The notes under the pieces: model-generated | Seen by the model: only the letters and a program-made list of their open reading frames with translations | The model's database searches: none | Told to the model about the DNA's origin: nothing | Translations under genes and position numbers: made by a program | Shown: piece by piece, positions 22,848-24,104 of the stretch | How positions within the stretch are numbered: the first letter of the stretch is position 1 | How the letters are laid out: each line of letters opens with the position of its first letter | Source of the DNA: Desulfobacca acetoxidans | GTDB lineage: Bacteria; Desulfobacterota; Desulfobaccia; Desulfobaccales; 0-14-0-80-60-11 | Direction: 5' to 3' | Assembly: GCA_022736495.1 (NCBI GenBank) | Contig: DZCR01000026.1 | Location: forward strand, 3,519 to 27,622 | Length of the DNA stretch: 24,104 nucleotides

Positions 22848-24065
22848 GTGAAACCAGTACCGGAACAGCTGGCCATGATCAAGCAGGGCTGTCATGACAT
22901 CATTCGGGAAGAGGAACTGGCCGCCCGCCTGGAGAAGGCCCGGGCCACGGGGAAACCCCTGCGGGTCAAGGCCGGGTTCGACCCCACCGCCCCGGATTTG
23001 CACCTGGGCCACACGGTGCTCATTCAAAAGCTCAAGAATTTCCAGGACCTGGGCCACCAGGTCATCTTTCTCATCGGCGACTTCACCGGCTTGATCGGCG
23101 ACCCCTCCGGCAAGAGCGAGACCCGGCCGCCCTTAACCGAAGAACAGGTCAAGGCCAACGCCGCCACCTACGAGCGCCAGATATTCAAGGTGCTGGACCC
23201 GGAAAAGACCATCGTGGACTTCAACAGCCGCTGGATGAAGCCCATGCAGGCCCAGGACCTCATCCGCCTGGCGGCCCGGCACACCGTGGCCCGGATGCTG
23301 GAGCGGGAGGATTTTCATAAGCGCTACACCACCCAGACCCCCATCAGCATCCACGAATTCCTCTATCCTCTGATCCAGGGCTATGATTCCGTGGCCCTTG
23401 AAGCCGACGTCGAGCTCGGCGGCACCGACCAGACCTTCAACCTCCTGGTAGGCCGCGATTTGCAGCGGGAATATGGCCAGGCGCCCCAGATAGTGATCAC
23501 CCTGCCCTTATTGGAAGGCCTGGACGGGGTCCAGAAGATGAGCAAATCCCTGGGCAACTACGTGGGCATCGACGAGCCGGCCAAAGAGATGTTCGGCAAA
23601 CTCATGTCCATCTCTGACGACTTAATGATGCGTTATTATGAGCTCTTGACGGATATCACCCCTGAGGCGCTAGCCGGGTTGAAGGCCGACCTGGCTTCGG
23701 GAGCCAAGCACCCTCGCCAGGTGAAAGAAGATTTGGCCAAAGAAATCGTGGCCCGCTACCACAGCCGGGCCGCGGCGGAGCATGAAGCGGCGGAGTTTAT
23801 TCGCGTCCTGCGGGAGAGAGAGTTGCCCGAGGAGATCGAGGCAATAACCCTGAAGATCGCCTCACCCACCCTATGGCTGCCGCGGCTTTTGGTAGACGCA
23901 GGCCTGGCGGCCAGCACCTCCGAGGCCCGGCGCCTCATCACCCAGGGAGGCGTACAAGTGGACGGTGAAAAGGTTACTGATGACAACTTGGAATTAGCCG
24001 TTGGGAAATCTTACCTCCTCAAAGTGGGCAAGCGAAGGTTTAAGCGGGTGAAGTTGGAGGCCTAA
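22848..24065 (+). CDS. tyrS: Tyrosyl-tRNA synthetase
   Basis: A class I synthetase charging tRNA-Tyr; 405 residues. HLGH (52-55) in [14 protein letters not shown] and KMSKS (230-234) in [13 protein letters not shown] are the two catalytic motifs. The specific pairing of HLGH with KMSKS, and the segment [20 protein letters not shown] (partly shown), place it in the TyrZ-like clade of bacterial TyrRS rather than the E. coli type. A C-terminal S4 RNA-binding domain (about 340-405, [17 protein letters not shown]) is complete. The start is GTG 22848, with GGAGAG (22834-22839) 8 nt upstream. The first residues [14 protein letters not shown] fit the family. Confidence 0.96.
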   Translation: MKPVPEQLAMIKQGCHDIIREEELAARLEKARATGKPLRVKAGFDPTAPDLHLGHTVLIQKLKNFQDLGHQVIFLIGDFTGLIGDPSGKSETRPPLTEEQVKANAATYERQIFKVLDPEKTIVDFNSRWMKPMQAQDLIRLAARHTVARMLEREDFHKRYTTQTPISIHEFLYPLIQGYDSVALEADVELGGTDQTFNLLVGRDLQREYGQAPQIVITLPLLEGLDGVQKMSKSLGNYVGIDEPAKEMFGKLMSISDDLMMRYYELLTDITPEALAGLKADLASGAKHPRQVKEDLAKEIVARYHSRAAAEHEAAEFIRVLRERELPEEIEAITLKIASPTLWLPRLLVDAGLAASTSEARRLITQGGVQVDGEKVTDDNLELAVGKSYLLKVGKRRFKRVKLEA

Positions 24066-24104
24066 AATCCAGGCAAGACCCATGCACATGCACTATTTTC
24101 CCCC

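Overview
This window looks like a chromosomal segment of a Gram-negative, GC-rich anaerobe of the Desulfobacterota (former Deltaproteobacteria). The evidence is the gene order argG-argH-lipoprotein-lysA-dapF-dapA-dapB-dapL, lysine synthesis through the aminotransferase DapL, an LPS-assembly lipoprotein (LptE), and many small palindromic repeats between genes. The gene order resembles what I remember of Geobacter and relatives. That placement is inference; no rRNA gene is present to confirm it. No phage, plasmid, CRISPR or transposase gene is seen, and almost everything is core metabolism and housekeeping.

Region 1 (1-5,001) is arginine synthesis. It holds the C-terminal 282 residues of argininosuccinate synthase (argG), a 348-bp repeat island, an SdpI-like membrane protein with a zinc-ribbon tail that probably starts at CTG, a secreted protein of unknown function, argH, and a lipoprotein with three fibronectin-III-like repeats.

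Region 2 (5,029-11,869) begins with an FkbM-type methyltransferase and continues with the last steps of lysine and meso-diaminopimelate synthesis: lysA, dapF, dapA, dapB, a fumarylacetoacetate-hydrolase-fold enzyme, and dapL. DapA and DapB make tetrahydrodipicolinate, DapL converts it in one step to LL-DAP, DapF epimerises it to meso-DAP, and LysA decarboxylates that to lysine. The FAH-fold gene is packed between dapB and dapL with almost no spacing.

Region 3 (11,925-15,523) has a membrane-anchored SGNH hydrolase, folK, a small membrane-anchored metal-binding (YHS/TRASH-like) protein, a transaldolase-like aldolase, pgsA, and rpsT (S20), which probably starts at TTG. A two-way terminator at about 15,568-15,604 separates rpsT from the convergent minus-strand operon.

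Region 4 (15,634-20,702, minus strand) is leuS-lptE-(two-TM CBS-like protein)-holA. This is the leuS-lptE-holA order known from E. coli, with one extra gene. Region 5 (20,965-24,104, plus strand) has a family 2 glycosyltransferase, a nitroreductase gene broken by three one-base indels in short homopolymers, a 282-bp non-coding stretch, and tyrS.

The most notable non-genic content is a set of at least four palindromic repeat families. They occur at 893-945, 954-1175, 2350-2400, 7252-7308, 9040-9099, 16664-16759 and 22674-22697. Some copies sit inside operons and one overlaps a stop codon. I see no clear new defence or mobile system. The best leads are the FAH-fold enzyme embedded in the lysine operon, the CBS-like protein inside the leuS-lptE-holA operon, and the small nested inverted-repeat elements.
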